Positions 15,905 to 23,990 of a stretch of 36,472 bases of DNA are shown one piece after another. The stretch is from Candidatus Parachristensenella avicola (GTDB lineage Bacteria > Bacillota > Clostridia > Christensenellales > UMGS416). The notes below the pieces were generated by a model. It had not been told where the DNA came from. It made no database searches and worked only from the letters and a program-made list of their open reading frames with translations. The translations under genes were made by a program, and so were the position numbers. The stretch spans positions 1 to 36,472 of the forward strand of contig CAJFUN010000051.1 of the NCBI GenBank assembly GCA_904420205.1, written 5' to 3'. Positions within the stretch are counted from its first letter, which is position 1, and each line of letters starts with the position of its first letter.

Positions 15905-15985
15905 CCGGCCAACCTTTGACGGGGCACCGCGTCTTTTAGGGTATAGCAGTTGCCAATCAGGGGGGACGGCAAAAAGGAGGGGTGA

Positions 15986-17737
15986 ATGAAGGATAAGCAC
16001 ACAGCGCAGGGGATGCATCTGCCCGCCGTTGCGGCGCGGCTGCTGCGGGAGTGTACCAGGGAAACAGGATACCTGGTGGGATGGATCGCCCTGATGATCC
16101 TATCGGCGGCGCTGCGGATCCGCTTTACCCGGCTGTTAGGCTATGCAGGCGACGCTGCGCTGGCGGGGAATGCCGGATTTTTTACCAGCCAGCTGGGGAT
16201 CATTGCCCTGCTGGCCGGCAGCAGCATTGCGGCGTCCGTGGCCATCGCCTATGTGTCCGGACGGTATAAGGCCGAGACCACGGCCCGGCTTTCAGCCAAG
16301 ACGGCCCAATGTATTACCGGAGCACAATACGGCTGGCTGCAGCGCCAGAAAAGCGGCGATCTGATCCAGCGGGCCAGCTCCGATACAACTATGGCCGCCG
16401 ACCTGATCAATGGCTGGCTGCCTGATACGGTCAATGCCGTGATCCAGGTGGCTATGGCGGCTTACTTCATCATCAGCGTTGACTGGCGGCTGGCACTGGC
16501 CTATTTCGGAGCCTTTCCCCTGGCAGTGCTGGGGCAAACCCTGGTGGCAAAGCCGATTGAGCGGACGCGGCTGAAGGCGCTGGACGCTGTATCGGAGGCG
16601 AAAAGCCTGGCGTCTGACACCCTGCACCGGGTGGATACGGTTAAAGCCTATTCGCTGGAGGAAACGATGGTGCAGCGGACGGGCGCCAAGCTGGATGCCT
16701 TCTTCCGGCTGGACCTGAAGAGCAACCGCGTCTATTGCGCTGTCGTGCCTTGCGGCTTTGTATGCGCTTTTTTGCCTTCAATGTTGCTGTATGTCGTAGC
16801 GATTGCGCTGGCAATCCGCGGTACGGTGAGCGTAGGGCAGCTGATGGCCATGGTATCGCTGACAACCAACGTGGACTCCATCCTGCTGATGCTGGGACAG
16901 CTGATGGCCAATGTACGGACCCAATCAGCGGGCAGCCAGCGCATCTTTGGGCTGTGGGATGCCCCGCAGGAGAAACGCGGCGGCCTGCACCCGGCCAGGG
17001 AGACTGGGGATGCGGTGCGCCTGGAGGGGATTTGCTTTGGATATGACGGTCAGCAGCCGTTGATGGAGGATCTGACGCTTTCCATTGAGCCCGGGGAACG
17101 GGTGGCAGTGGTCGGCGCTTCCGGCAGCGGGAAAAGCACGCTGCTGAAGCTGATCGCCGGGCTTTATGCGCCCCAAGCGGGCCGCATCATGGTGGATGGA
17201 AAAGATGCGGAACAGATGGGGGTTGACGAGCTGCGCACCTGCCTTTCCTACATGTCGCAGGATAGCCATATTTTCCAGGGTACTCTGCGGGAAAACGTGG
17301 CTTATGGCAAGCCGGGGGCTGACGATGGGGAAATCGTCGCCGCGCTGCGAGACGCCGGACTGGGAGACTGGCTGGCGGGGCTGCCCCAGGGGCTGGATAC
17401 GCCGCTGGGCGACATGGGTTCCATCCTGTCCGGCGGCCAACGCCAGCGAATCGCCATGGCCCGCTGCATGATCCATGACGCGCCCCTCTTTCTGCTGGAC
17501 GAGGCAACCAGCGCGCTGGATAACCAGACCGAGCGCGAGGTGCTGGAAACGCTGGGAAAGCTGCTGGAGGGAAAGAGCGCGCTGCTGGTTACGCACCGGC
17601 TTTCAGCCCTGCGGGGTATTACCCGGGTGCTGGTGCTGGACAAAGGGCGCATTGTGGAGGATGGCGCGCCGCAGGCGCTTATGGAGCGGCGAGGGCTTTA
17701 TTATCAGCTGTATCACCAGCAGGAGGCGGACCTATGA
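15986..17737 (+). CDS. ABC exporter half-transporter, first partner of a pair
   Basis: A 583-residue protein with six predicted membrane helices (about 25-320) and an ATPase domain. Walker A GASGSGKST is near 376, the signature LSGGQRQR near 481, Walker B LFLLDEATSALD near 501 and the H-loop VTHRLSA near 536. Catalytic Glu and His are present, so this site is not degenerate. It overlaps the second half-transporter by 4 nt (ATGA at 17734), pointing to a heterodimer of the BmrCD/LmrCD type. AAAAAGGAGG precedes the ATG. It starts 81 bp after the DUF2089 cassette without a terminator between, so the cassette may regulate it. Substrate unknown (drug, lipid or peptide). Confidence 0.87.
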   Translation: MKDKHTAQGMHLPAVAARLLRECTRETGYLVGWIALMILSAALRIRFTRLLGYAGDAALAGNAGFFTSQLGIIALLAGSSIAASVAIAYVSGRYKAETTARLSAKTAQCITGAQYGWLQRQKSGDLIQRASSDTTMAADLINGWLPDTVNAVIQVAMAAYFIISVDWRLALAYFGAFPLAVLGQTLVAKPIERTRLKALDAVSEAKSLASDTLHRVDTVKAYSLEETMVQRTGAKLDAFFRLDLKSNRVYCAVVPCGFVCAFLPSMLLYVVAIALAIRGTVSVGQLMAMVSLTTNVDSILLMLGQLMANVRTQSAGSQRIFGLWDAPQEKRGGLHPARETGDAVRLEGICFGYDGQQPLMEDLTLSIEPGERVAVVGASGSGKSTLLKLIAGLYAPQAGRIMVDGKDAEQMGVDELRTCLSYMSQDSHIFQGTLRENVAYGKPGADDGEIVAALRDAGLGDWLAGLPQGLDTPLGDMGSILSGGQRQRIAMARCMIHDAPLFLLDEATSALDNQTEREVLETLGKLLEGKSALLVTHRLSALRGITRVLVLDKGRIVEDGAPQALMERRGLYYQLYHQQEADL

Positions 17738-19506
17738 GCAGAAAGAATGCGGATATCCCTACTCTGGGTGCAATGCTGAAACAGACCGCCCGGTATATCC
17801 GGCGGACGGTAGCCCTGCTGGGCGGACAGCAGCTGATTCACTGGCCGGGGCTTGTCGTCTACGCCAGCCAGAATCTTATCATGAATTATATGATTAGCTG
17901 GCTTTTGGCCCAGGTGGTGGCGGCGGCTGTCGGCAGGTCCATGGGCCTGCTGGGGCGGGGACTGCTTTACTTTTCCCTGTTCTTCGTGGTCTATATGGCG
18001 GTGCTCTGCGTCGGCGTCTATTGGGTGGCCAGGGGCCAATCCCAGATGCATATTAAGCTGCTTAGGCAGGGCTATGCCCGGCTGCTCAATATGCCGCTGA
18101 TCCGGATGGGTACGACAGGCGATACGCTTTCACGGCTGGAGAACGATATGGTCAACACTGCGAATCTTGCCGGCATGCAGCTGGGGAATTGCCTGATGGG
18201 CCCCATCGGCGGCATTGGCGCCTGCGCCATCGTATGGGGTGTACATCCGCTGCTGCTGGCGGTAGCGATGGCTTCCAGCCTTATCGCCTTTGGAACCGAA
18301 ATGCTTCTGGTGCGGCCTAACCGGCAGGCCAGCGATGAGATCCAGCGCCTTCAGGGCAAAAAAACCGAGCTGCTGGATGATATGATTGCCGGCGGGCTGA
18401 CCGTGCGGCTGCTGAACCTGCAAGGCGCTATGGATAAAAGGCTGTGGGCCAGCCTGATGGAGATTGCTCAGGCGATGATGAAGCGTTTCAGGCTGGGGAT
18501 GCTGTCGGCGCTGGGCGGTGGGATTTCCCAATGGCTGGCTATGGGCGGGGTGACGACGGCCGGTCTATGGCTGGCTCTGGAAGGTAGGATTGAAATACAG
18601 GACATCATGATGGCCGCGGGCATGTCCGGCTCCATTACCATGATGCTGACCTCGCTGAGTGGAAGCGTGAAAACCCTGCAAACCTACGCGGCCAGTGCCC
18701 AGCGCAGCTATGAGCTGATCGACGCAGACCTGGAGGATCATCGGGCGCAGGCAACGGAGGCCAGGCCGGATCCAACCGCCCCCATGCTTGCAGGCGAGGG
18801 CATAAGCTTTGGCTATGAGCCCGGCAAGAAGGTGCTGCAGGGAGTTCGTTTTTCGGTGGAACGCGGTCAGACGCTGGCCTTGGTGGGCGAATCGGGCAGT
18901 GGGAAAAGCACGCTGCTCCGGCTGATGATGAACCTGTATCTGCCTGACACCGGCGATATTCGGCTCCAGGGGCAGTCTTTCCGGGCGATGCCGCTGGAGG
19001 ACTGGCGAAAGCAATTCGCCTATGTGCCGCAGGACAGCCCCCTCTTTGACGGCACGGTGGCCGATAATATCGGGCTGGGGCGGCTGGGGGCGACCCGGGA
19101 TGAAATCGTAGCCGCGGCCAAGGCCGCTTATGCCCATGACTTTATTATGGCTCTCCCCCAGGGCTATGAAACGCCCATGGGCGAGGGGGCTACGCGGATC
19201 TCCGGAGGGCAACGGCAGCGTATCGCCATTGCCCGGGCGATCCTGCGGGATGCGCCGGTGCTGCTGCTGGATGAAGCCACTTCGTCGCTGGATACGGAAT
19301 CAGAGCGCGAGGTGCAGGCTGCTTTAGAGCGGCTGATGGCTGGCCGGGCCACTGTCGTGGTAGCGCATCGTCTATCCACCATTCAGCGCGCCGATACGAT
19401 TCTGGTGCTGGACGGCGGGCGGGTGGTGGAGGCCGGCAGCCACGAAGCGCTTATGGATGCAGGCGGCGTCTATGCCGCCATGCTGCAGGCTGGCAGCATT
19501 GCATAA
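17734..19506 (+). CDS. ABC exporter half-transporter, second partner of a pair
   Basis: A 590-residue partner of the preceding gene. Six membrane helices fill about 25-325. The ATPase domain has Walker A GESGSGKST (near 384), signature ISGGQRQR (near 488), Walker B VLLLDEATSSLD (near 508) and H-loop VAHRLST (near 543). Both halves of the presumed heterodimer therefore keep a full set of catalytic residues, unlike many asymmetric exporters in Firmicutes where one site has lost the Walker B glutamate. The gene starts inside the previous stop, so translation is coupled. A strong hairpin follows 36 bp after the stop. Confidence 0.87.
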   Translation: MSRKNADIPTLGAMLKQTARYIRRTVALLGGQQLIHWPGLVVYASQNLIMNYMISWLLAQVVAAAVGRSMGLLGRGLLYFSLFFVVYMAVLCVGVYWVARGQSQMHIKLLRQGYARLLNMPLIRMGTTGDTLSRLENDMVNTANLAGMQLGNCLMGPIGGIGACAIVWGVHPLLLAVAMASSLIAFGTEMLLVRPNRQASDEIQRLQGKKTELLDDMIAGGLTVRLLNLQGAMDKRLWASLMEIAQAMMKRFRLGMLSALGGGISQWLAMGGVTTAGLWLALEGRIEIQDIMMAAGMSGSITMMLTSLSGSVKTLQTYAASAQRSYELIDADLEDHRAQATEARPDPTAPMLAGEGISFGYEPGKKVLQGVRFSVERGQTLALVGESGSGKSTLLRLMMNLYLPDTGDIRLQGQSFRAMPLEDWRKQFAYVPQDSPLFDGTVADNIGLGRLGATRDEIVAAAKAAYAHDFIMALPQGYETPMGEGATRISGGQRQRIAIARAILRDAPVLLLDEATSSLDTESEREVQAALERLMAGRATVVVAHRLSTIQRADTILVLDGGRVVEAGSHEALMDAGGVYAAMLQAGSIA

Positions 19507-19542
19507 GGAGAAGGCCGGATTCGATATGCTTTATAAAAGATC

Positions 19543-19580
19543 AATCCTCCGTATGGCAGTTGCCATACGGAGGATTTTAA
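19543..19580 (+). terminator. intrinsic terminator after the ABC exporter pair
   Basis: Arms 19543-19558 and 19561-19576 are perfectly complementary over 16 bp. The spacer is 2 nt, so the innermost pairs would open to form the loop. The stem ends in ATTTT on the plus strand. The T-run is short (four), but the stem is long. Confidence 0.75.
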
Positions 19581-19924
19581 GCATAAGCGGAGGGCCCAAT
19601 GCGGTCCATGAAGATGCTTGGCTTTATCGGGATACTGCCCATACAAAGGACAACTTAGAAGCATGGGCTGCTTTTCGCAGGCGCGCAAGCTGCGCCGGAT
19701 TGAAGCGATGACGATGCCGCACCATTACCCCTGAAGGCGGACCGGCAAACCATCAGTCAGACGCTTCGGACGGGGCCTTTCGATAAGCCCAACTGCTAAA
19801 TCCCTTCGGATAAGCAGCCGATCGCCGCCATGGCGGCGGCAGATAGGCGGGATATGGGCGCGTTAGGCGATGGATATACCGATATCCACTGGGCGCTGGT
19901 GATGAATCGGCTACCGTATATGAT
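19581..19924. other. 344-bp stretch without an intact gene, possibly decayed
   Basis: No frame stays open for a gene. A 19-codon frame (19599-19658, MRSMKMLGFIG...) has GGAGG 5 nt upstream but no recognisable similarity. Downstream, short open pieces broken by stops (for example one reading KADRQTISQTLRTGPFDKPN and another MNRLPYMI near the end) have the base composition of coding DNA. This looks like the remains of a small gene, but I could not assign it. No promoter or RNA gene was seen. Confidence 0.35.
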
Positions 19925-20470
19925 TTAGCGCCCTATAACCGGCTTTTGGGTATGATCGGGAACCGGCAGGCCGGTAAGATAGGCCTCAATATCCCGGGCG
20001 TTTCGTAGTACGGTCACTTTATCCTGGAACTGGGCGATGCGGTCCTTGGCTCCATCCGCTCCAGTGTCGTAGTTCCGGGAACAGCGGAATATCGCCTTTA
20101 ATATGGCCAAACAAGGCCGGTAGCCGCATGGTTCTATGCCCAGCCTTTGCTTGATCCAGCGCAGTAGGATCCGTTTTCGCCGGACGATTGGAGGCGGATC
20201 CAGCAGGAGTATGTGGTCGGCACGGCGCATGCCCGCTTCAAAGCAGGCCCGCCCTGTGTCCTCCATCACATAATTGTCCTGGGATAAGACGGCTTGAAAC
20301 AGCGCCACCCGTTCCGCTTCAGGGCGTTTGGTGTTCCCCCACGGGTCGGAAGGATCCTCCTGGTATACAAGGCTGTCCAAATGGGTACAAGGAATGCCGG
20401 TAACAGCGGACAGACGCCGGCCAAGGGTAGATTTTTCGCTCCCCACCGGGCCTACAATGTAGATTTTCAT
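19925..20470 (-). CDS. FlaR/adenylate-kinase-like P-loop protein with altered Walker A
   Basis: A 181-residue P-loop NTPase related to the small kinases annotated as topology modulation protein FlaR. The N-terminus MKIYIVGPVGSEKSTLGRRL carries a Walker A in which the glycine before Lys13 is replaced by Glu12 (GPVGSEKST instead of GPVGSGKST). Other family features remain: LDSLVY, the EDTGR region (about 70), DHILLLD (Walker B-like, about 85-91) and RKRILLRWIKQ as lid helix. The change is one base (GAA for GGA) and may weaken nucleotide binding. GGAGG lies 9 nt before the ATG. Substrate unknown. It stands next to the decayed-looking stretch 19581-19924. Confidence 0.72.
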   Translation of the reverse strand: MKIYIVGPVGSEKSTLGRRLSAVTGIPCTHLDSLVYQEDPSDPWGNTKRPEAERVALFQAVLSQDNYVMEDTGRACFEAGMRRADHILLLDPPPIVRRKRILLRWIKQRLGIEPCGYRPCLAILKAIFRCSRNYDTGADGAKDRIAQFQDKVTVLRNARDIEAYLTGLPVPDHTQKPVIGR

Positions 20471-20541
20471 CCGTGTTTTCCTCCTCCATGTAGACCGACA
20501 TGCCGGGGACGCCGGAGATGCGCAGGCGACTGCCTTTGACC

Positions 20542-20571
20542 AAAACAGGCCGGGAACATCTTCCCGGCCTG
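20542..20571 (-). terminator. terminator of the ACT-like regulator transcript
   Basis: An 11-bp stem (20546-20556 with 20561-20571) with a 4-nt loop is followed on the minus strand by TTTT (20542-20545). It lies 22 bp past the stop of the leftward gene at 20594. It also separates that gene from the P-loop gene, whose start is at 20470. Confidence 0.75.
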
Positions 20572-20593
20572 CTGATGGTCCCAGACGGTACGC

Positions 20594-20848
20594 CTAGTTA
20601 AGATCCATCATTTTGGCGCTCACGCCCTCCATGGCGTTAAAGGCGTCCATCATTTGTTGTACGACCGTAAGATCCCCGCTTACCTGCAGCATAATAACCC
20701 CATCGTCGGAGCAGAAGTTCTCATCCGTTTCATGCAGGCCCACGCGCAGCTTGATATGGCAGCCAAACTGGGTTAGCGCCTGCTGAAGCTTCAGCGCGTT
20801 GCCCGTGCGGTGATTGACCCTGAGGCCAATGATATAATAGCTGTTCAT
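20594..20848 (-). CDS. TM1266-like ACT-fold regulator
   Basis: An 84-residue protein that should fold as one ACT/ferredoxin-like domain: a strand YYIIGLRVN, helix TGNALKLQQALTQFG, strand HIKLRVGLHE, strand DGVIMLQVSG, helix TVVQQMMDAFNAM, strand VSAKMMDLN. This resembles TM1266-type proteins, often annotated as iron-only hydrogenase system regulators; no hydrogenase gene is present here. I set the start at 20848, where GGAGG lies 9 nt upstream. An in-frame ATG at 20857 touches the Shine-Dalgarno and is less likely. It follows the phosphate transporter by 87 bp and has its own promoter. The family call is moderate; the function is unknown. Confidence 0.62.
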   Translation of the reverse strand: MNSYYIIGLRVNHRTGNALKLQQALTQFGCHIKLRVGLHETDENFCSDDGVIMLQVSGDLTVVQQMMDAFNAMEGVSAKMMDLN

Positions 20849-20894
20849 TACCGTCATCCTCCCTTTTGATCTACCGGGCCTGGCGGCCCTTTTC

Positions 20895-20924
20895 AGTATA
20901 CCACGGCGGGCCGATAAAAACCAA
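20895..20924 (-). promoter_or_regulatory. extended -10 promoter of the ACT-like regulator gene
   Basis: On the minus strand TGGTATACT (extended -10; TATACT at 20895-20900) is preceded after 18 bp by TTGGTT (20919-20924). A GGGCC/GGCCC hairpin lies in the leader (about 20876-20889). It sits in the 87-bp gap after the phosphate transporter. Confidence 0.55.
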
Positions 20925-20935
20925 GGCAAAGCCGG

Positions 20936-22552
20936 TTAATTGGCCACGGAATAGGCGATGTTGGTGGCGTGGTCGGATACGCGCTCCAGGTTGATCAGAA
21001 GGTCGACGAAATCCATCCCCGATTCGGGGGAACAGAGCCCTTCGTTCAGCCGCTGGATATGCCGGTCGCGCAGCTGATCGGTCAGCTGATCGATTTCTTC
21101 CTCCTTTTCGGTCAGCTGATCCAGCTCGCCGGGTAGAGCACTGTGGCGGTTAAAGATATACAGCGCATCATGGAGAATGGTATCTACCCGCTCCGCTACC
21201 TCGCGCATTTCGGCTAGAGCCGCATCAGAATAGCTTACGCCGTTTTCCACATGATTGCGGGTGTATTCTACAATGTTTTCGGCATGGTCGCCAATACGCT
21301 CCAAGTCGTTCACCACATGGTAGAGCGAACCCACCAGGCGCGATTCCCGCTCATCCAGCGCCAATGCATTGATCCGCACCAGGTAAGCGGTAATTTGATG
21401 GTTCAGAAAGTTGATGACCTGCTCGTGATCTAAAACCTCCTTGGCGCGCGCCATATCTGCGTCAAGGAAGCTGTCCATGGCGGTTTTCAGGTTCCGGTGG
21501 GTAAGCTCGCCCATGCGTTCAACTTCCTTGACGACTTCGGTCACGGCCAGCATGGGCGTGACCATCACCTGGTCGTTAAGGTATTTTAACGCCATAGGTT
21601 CGGTGACCGGATCGCTGCCGGGCACAAGGCGGCATGACATTTTAACCAATAGATCGCTGGCCGGAAGCAGCAGCAAGGTCGTAACCACGTTGAAAATGGT
21701 GTGGGTATTGGCGATTTGCTGCATGGGGCCCAGCGGGGAGATCGCTTCAATCCACCGGGCCAGCGGCAACGTCAGCGCGATCACGACGAAAACCACGGTG
21801 CCGATCAGATTGAATAGCAGGTGGATAATCGCCGTGCGCCGCGCGGCCCGGCTTGTCCCTACAGAGGCCAGCAGCGCGGTGACGCAGGTGCCGATATTTT
21901 GACCGAAAAGCACAAACATCGCCCCGTCGAGACCGATCAGCCCCTGCGCGGCCAGGGCCTGGAGGATGCCGGTGGAAGCGGATGAACTTTGGATGATCGC
22001 CGTAAAGACCGCGCCCACGAGGATCCCCATAAAGGGGTTCTGGAAGCTGACCAGAAGCCGCTGGAATCCCTCGTTTTCCTGCAGCGGCTTCATCGATGCG
22101 CTCATGGTGTTCATGCCGATAAAGAGGATGCCCAGCCCGGCCAGCACCTGCCCAATGGCCCGGGTTGTTTTCCCCTTGAACATCATAATCATAATAACGC
22201 CCACAAAGGTGAGGATAGGGGCAAGATCTTTCATGTTCAGCGTAGCGATCATTTGGCCGGTGATGGTCGTACCAATGTTTGCGCCCATGATGACGCCCAC
22301 GGCCTGAGTAAGCTCCATAAGGCCGGCGTTCACGAAGCCAACCACCATGACCGTCGTGGCCGATGAACTTTGAATGACCGCGGTGACCGCAGCGCCCACC
22401 AATACTGCCAGGTATTTGTTGCGGGTGAGAATCTCCAACAGCCGACGCATTTTGCCGCCAGCCGCTTTTTCCAGGCCTTCGCCCATCATATGCATGCCAT
22501 ATAGGAACAGGCCCAATCCGCCGAGCAGCGCAAATATTGCCGATAGCTCCAT
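20936..22552 (-). CDS. Na+/phosphate cotransporter with C-terminal PhoU domain
   Basis: A 538-residue protein of the NptA/PNaS family that imports inorganic phosphate with sodium. The membrane part (about 1-310) has the two inverted-repeat signatures VIQSSSATT (about 60-68) and IIQSSSAST (about 186-194). Each is followed by a glycine-rich NIGT motif (GANIGTTITG and GQNIGTCVTA). The cytoplasmic C-terminus (about 340-538) is a PhoU-like helical bundle with ERIGDHAENI and ERVSDHATNI, the conserved metal-binding E/D-x3-D-H motifs of its two halves. GGAGG lies 6 nt before the ATG. The upstream leader holds a perfect 15-bp palindrome that could be an operator. Export of phosphate instead of import has been suggested for some relatives. 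Confidence 0.9.
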   Translation of the reverse strand: MELSAIFALLGGLGLFLYGMHMMGEGLEKAAGGKMRRLLEILTRNKYLAVLVGAAVTAVIQSSSATTVMVVGFVNAGLMELTQAVGVIMGANIGTTITGQMIATLNMKDLAPILTFVGVIMIMMFKGKTTRAIGQVLAGLGILFIGMNTMSASMKPLQENEGFQRLLVSFQNPFMGILVGAVFTAIIQSSSASTGILQALAAQGLIGLDGAMFVLFGQNIGTCVTALLASVGTSRAARRTAIIHLLFNLIGTVVFVVIALTLPLARWIEAISPLGPMQQIANTHTIFNVVTTLLLLPASDLLVKMSCRLVPGSDPVTEPMALKYLNDQVMVTPMLAVTEVVKEVERMGELTHRNLKTAMDSFLDADMARAKEVLDHEQVINFLNHQITAYLVRINALALDERESRLVGSLYHVVNDLERIGDHAENIVEYTRNHVENGVSYSDAALAEMREVAERVDTILHDALYIFNRHSALPGELDQLTEKEEEIDQLTDQLRDRHIQRLNEGLCSPESGMDFVDLLINLERVSDHATNIAYSVAN

Positions 22553-22577
22553 CGTCTTCCTCCGTATTCCCTAGGGG

Positions 22578-22592
22578 AATTTGTCACAAATT
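22578..22592. promoter_or_regulatory. 15-bp perfect palindrome in the leader of the phosphate transporter
   Basis: AATTTGTCACAAATT is a perfect 7-1-7 inverted repeat. It is centred 33 bp before the ATG and about 20 bp downstream of the predicted start point. Its shape is that of an operator for a dimeric repressor. It does not match Rex, PerR or CRP sites well. Confidence 0.4.
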
Positions 22593-22889
22593 TTTTACAC
22601 ATGCATCATCTTATCAGCTAACGGCATTTTAATTGTTAAGGAAATATTTCTATTGAATGACAACTCTATGACGGACAAAATGGGCAAAAAAATTGATTTT
22701 CTCCACAAAAAGCGCAAAGAACGGCTATTTGCTTCAAGGTTTTACCTGAATTTTACGTAATGGATGGATAAAAGCGGCTATTAAGTGGCCGCATGCGCCA
22801 CAAACGGGAAAAGGCGCGCCGCAGCACGCCCTCAAAATGGTAAAAATATATTCAAAAATTATCGGAAAGAGAGGCGGATAAAAACCCGT
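22593..22889. other. intergenic region with promoter and terminator signals
   Basis: Together with the palindrome this makes a 337-bp gap. It holds a weak minus-strand promoter, TTAACA (22634-22639) with 17 bp to TGATAA (22611-22616), for the phosphate transporter. It also holds the terminator-like hairpin at 22774-22792. The segment 22660-22770 is AT-rich, unlike its surroundings. No gene or RNA motif was recognised in it. Confidence 0.4.
22770..22792 (-). terminator. terminator-like hairpin after the EamA gene
   Basis: On the minus strand GCGGC and GCCGC (22788-22792 and 22774-22778) can pair around a 9-nt loop and are followed by TTTTAT (from 22773 down). It lies about 100 bp after the stop of the EamA gene. 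The stem is short (5 bp). Confidence 0.45.
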
Positions 22890-23786
22890 CTAAAAGTCGG
22901 AGGCAGCGGGGCGGCTGGGCAATTGGGCCAGAACAATGGCGCAGAACATCAATAGGCAGCCGATCCCTTCCCGGAGGCTGAGACGTTGGCCCAGGAAGAC
23001 AAGCCCCGCCAGCACCGATACCACGGATTCCAGGCTGAGGATTAGGGAAGCGACTGTAGGGTTCATGCCGCGCTGGCCGATGATCTGCAACGTATAGCCT
23101 ACGCCGCTGGAGAGCACGCCGGCATAGAGCACCGGCAGCCATGCGGCGCATAGCTGCGATAATGCGGGGCGCTCGAAGATCAACATGGGCACTGCGCAAA
23201 GCAAGCCGCAGGTGAAAAATTGGATGCAGGCCATGGTCACGCCGTCGGCTCGCTGGGCGAAATGGTCGATCACCAGGATATGCCCAGAAAAGAGCAGGGC
23301 ACAGATGAATACCATCAGATCGCCCCGCTGGATGGAGAAGCCCTCTGTGATGCAAAGAAGATATAGTCCGGCCAAAGCCAGCGCTACGCCGATCCAAATA
23401 TTCAGGCCGCAGCGTCGGCCCCAGCATAAACCCAAGACCGGCACCAGGATGATGTAGAAGGCGGTGATGAAGCCGGCCTTGCCCACGGTGGTGAACTGAA
23501 TGCCCAGCTGCTGAAAAGAGCTGGCCAGGGCCAGGAACAGTCCGCAGCAAAGCCCGCCAAGCCAAAGATCACGGCGGCTGGCACAGGAGGACGGCTTGCT
23601 GCGGCCTCGATGCCGGCGCAGGGCCAGGTAAGGCAGCAGTACGGCGCCGGCGATCAGCGAGCGGGCACAGGTAAAGGTAAAGGGGCCCACATAGTCCATC
23701 CCCACGCTCTGCGCCACAAAGGCCACGCCCCAGATGATGGCTGTGACCAAGAGAAGCAGGGAATGCTTGATGTTCACAGCGCGCAT
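22890..23786 (-). CDS. EamA/DMT-family membrane transporter
   Basis: A 298-residue inner-membrane protein with about ten hydrophobic segments in two EamA repeats (about 8-140 and 155-288), as in drug/metabolite transporters. Typical family marks are IIWGVAFVAQ in helix 1, the SFQQLGIQFTTVGKAGFIT region in the first repeat and LESVVSVLAGLVFLGQRL in the last. Relatives export amino acids or other small metabolites; the substrate is unknown. A purine-rich GGAGGGGGG lies upstream of the ATG at 23786. It is a single leftward gene divergent from the ABC operon at 23991. Confidence 0.85.
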   Translation of the reverse strand: MRAVNIKHSLLLLVTAIIWGVAFVAQSVGMDYVGPFTFTCARSLIAGAVLLPYLALRRHRGRSKPSSCASRRDLWLGGLCCGLFLALASSFQQLGIQFTTVGKAGFITAFYIILVPVLGLCWGRRCGLNIWIGVALALAGLYLLCITEGFSIQRGDLMVFICALLFSGHILVIDHFAQRADGVTMACIQFFTCGLLCAVPMLIFERPALSQLCAAWLPVLYAGVLSSGVGYTLQIIGQRGMNPTVASLILSLESVVSVLAGLVFLGQRLSLREGIGCLLMFCAIVLAQLPSRPAASDF

Positions 23787-23947
23787 AGCCGGCTTCCCCC
23801 CTCCGCTTTTTCATAACCGCCCTATTGTAGCATGGGACTGAGCGATTTTTCAATCCCGCGGCGTCATCCGCCGATCCGTATAAAAGAGGATAATGAACAG
23901 ACGGGTGGGAAATTGCTGATTGATTTTTGGCCTCGCCCATGTCAAGC

Positions 23948-23953
23948 TATAAC
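23948..23953 (+). promoter_or_regulatory. -10 element of the MacB-type ABC operon
   Basis: TATAAC lies 38 bp before the ATG at 23991. The best -35 at 17-bp spacing is TTTTGG, which is poor, so an activator may be needed. GAGGAGGT precedes the ATG at a good distance. Confidence 0.35.
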
Positions 23954-23990
23954 TACTGGATTTGTATCCTTTTGACCTGAGGAGGTCTTT

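Noticed and set aside
22852..23565. 237-codon minus-strand frame overlapping the EamA gene
   Set aside because: It is a shifted frame of the same strand, rich in Arg/Pro/His, with no membrane helices, while the EamA frame is well formed.
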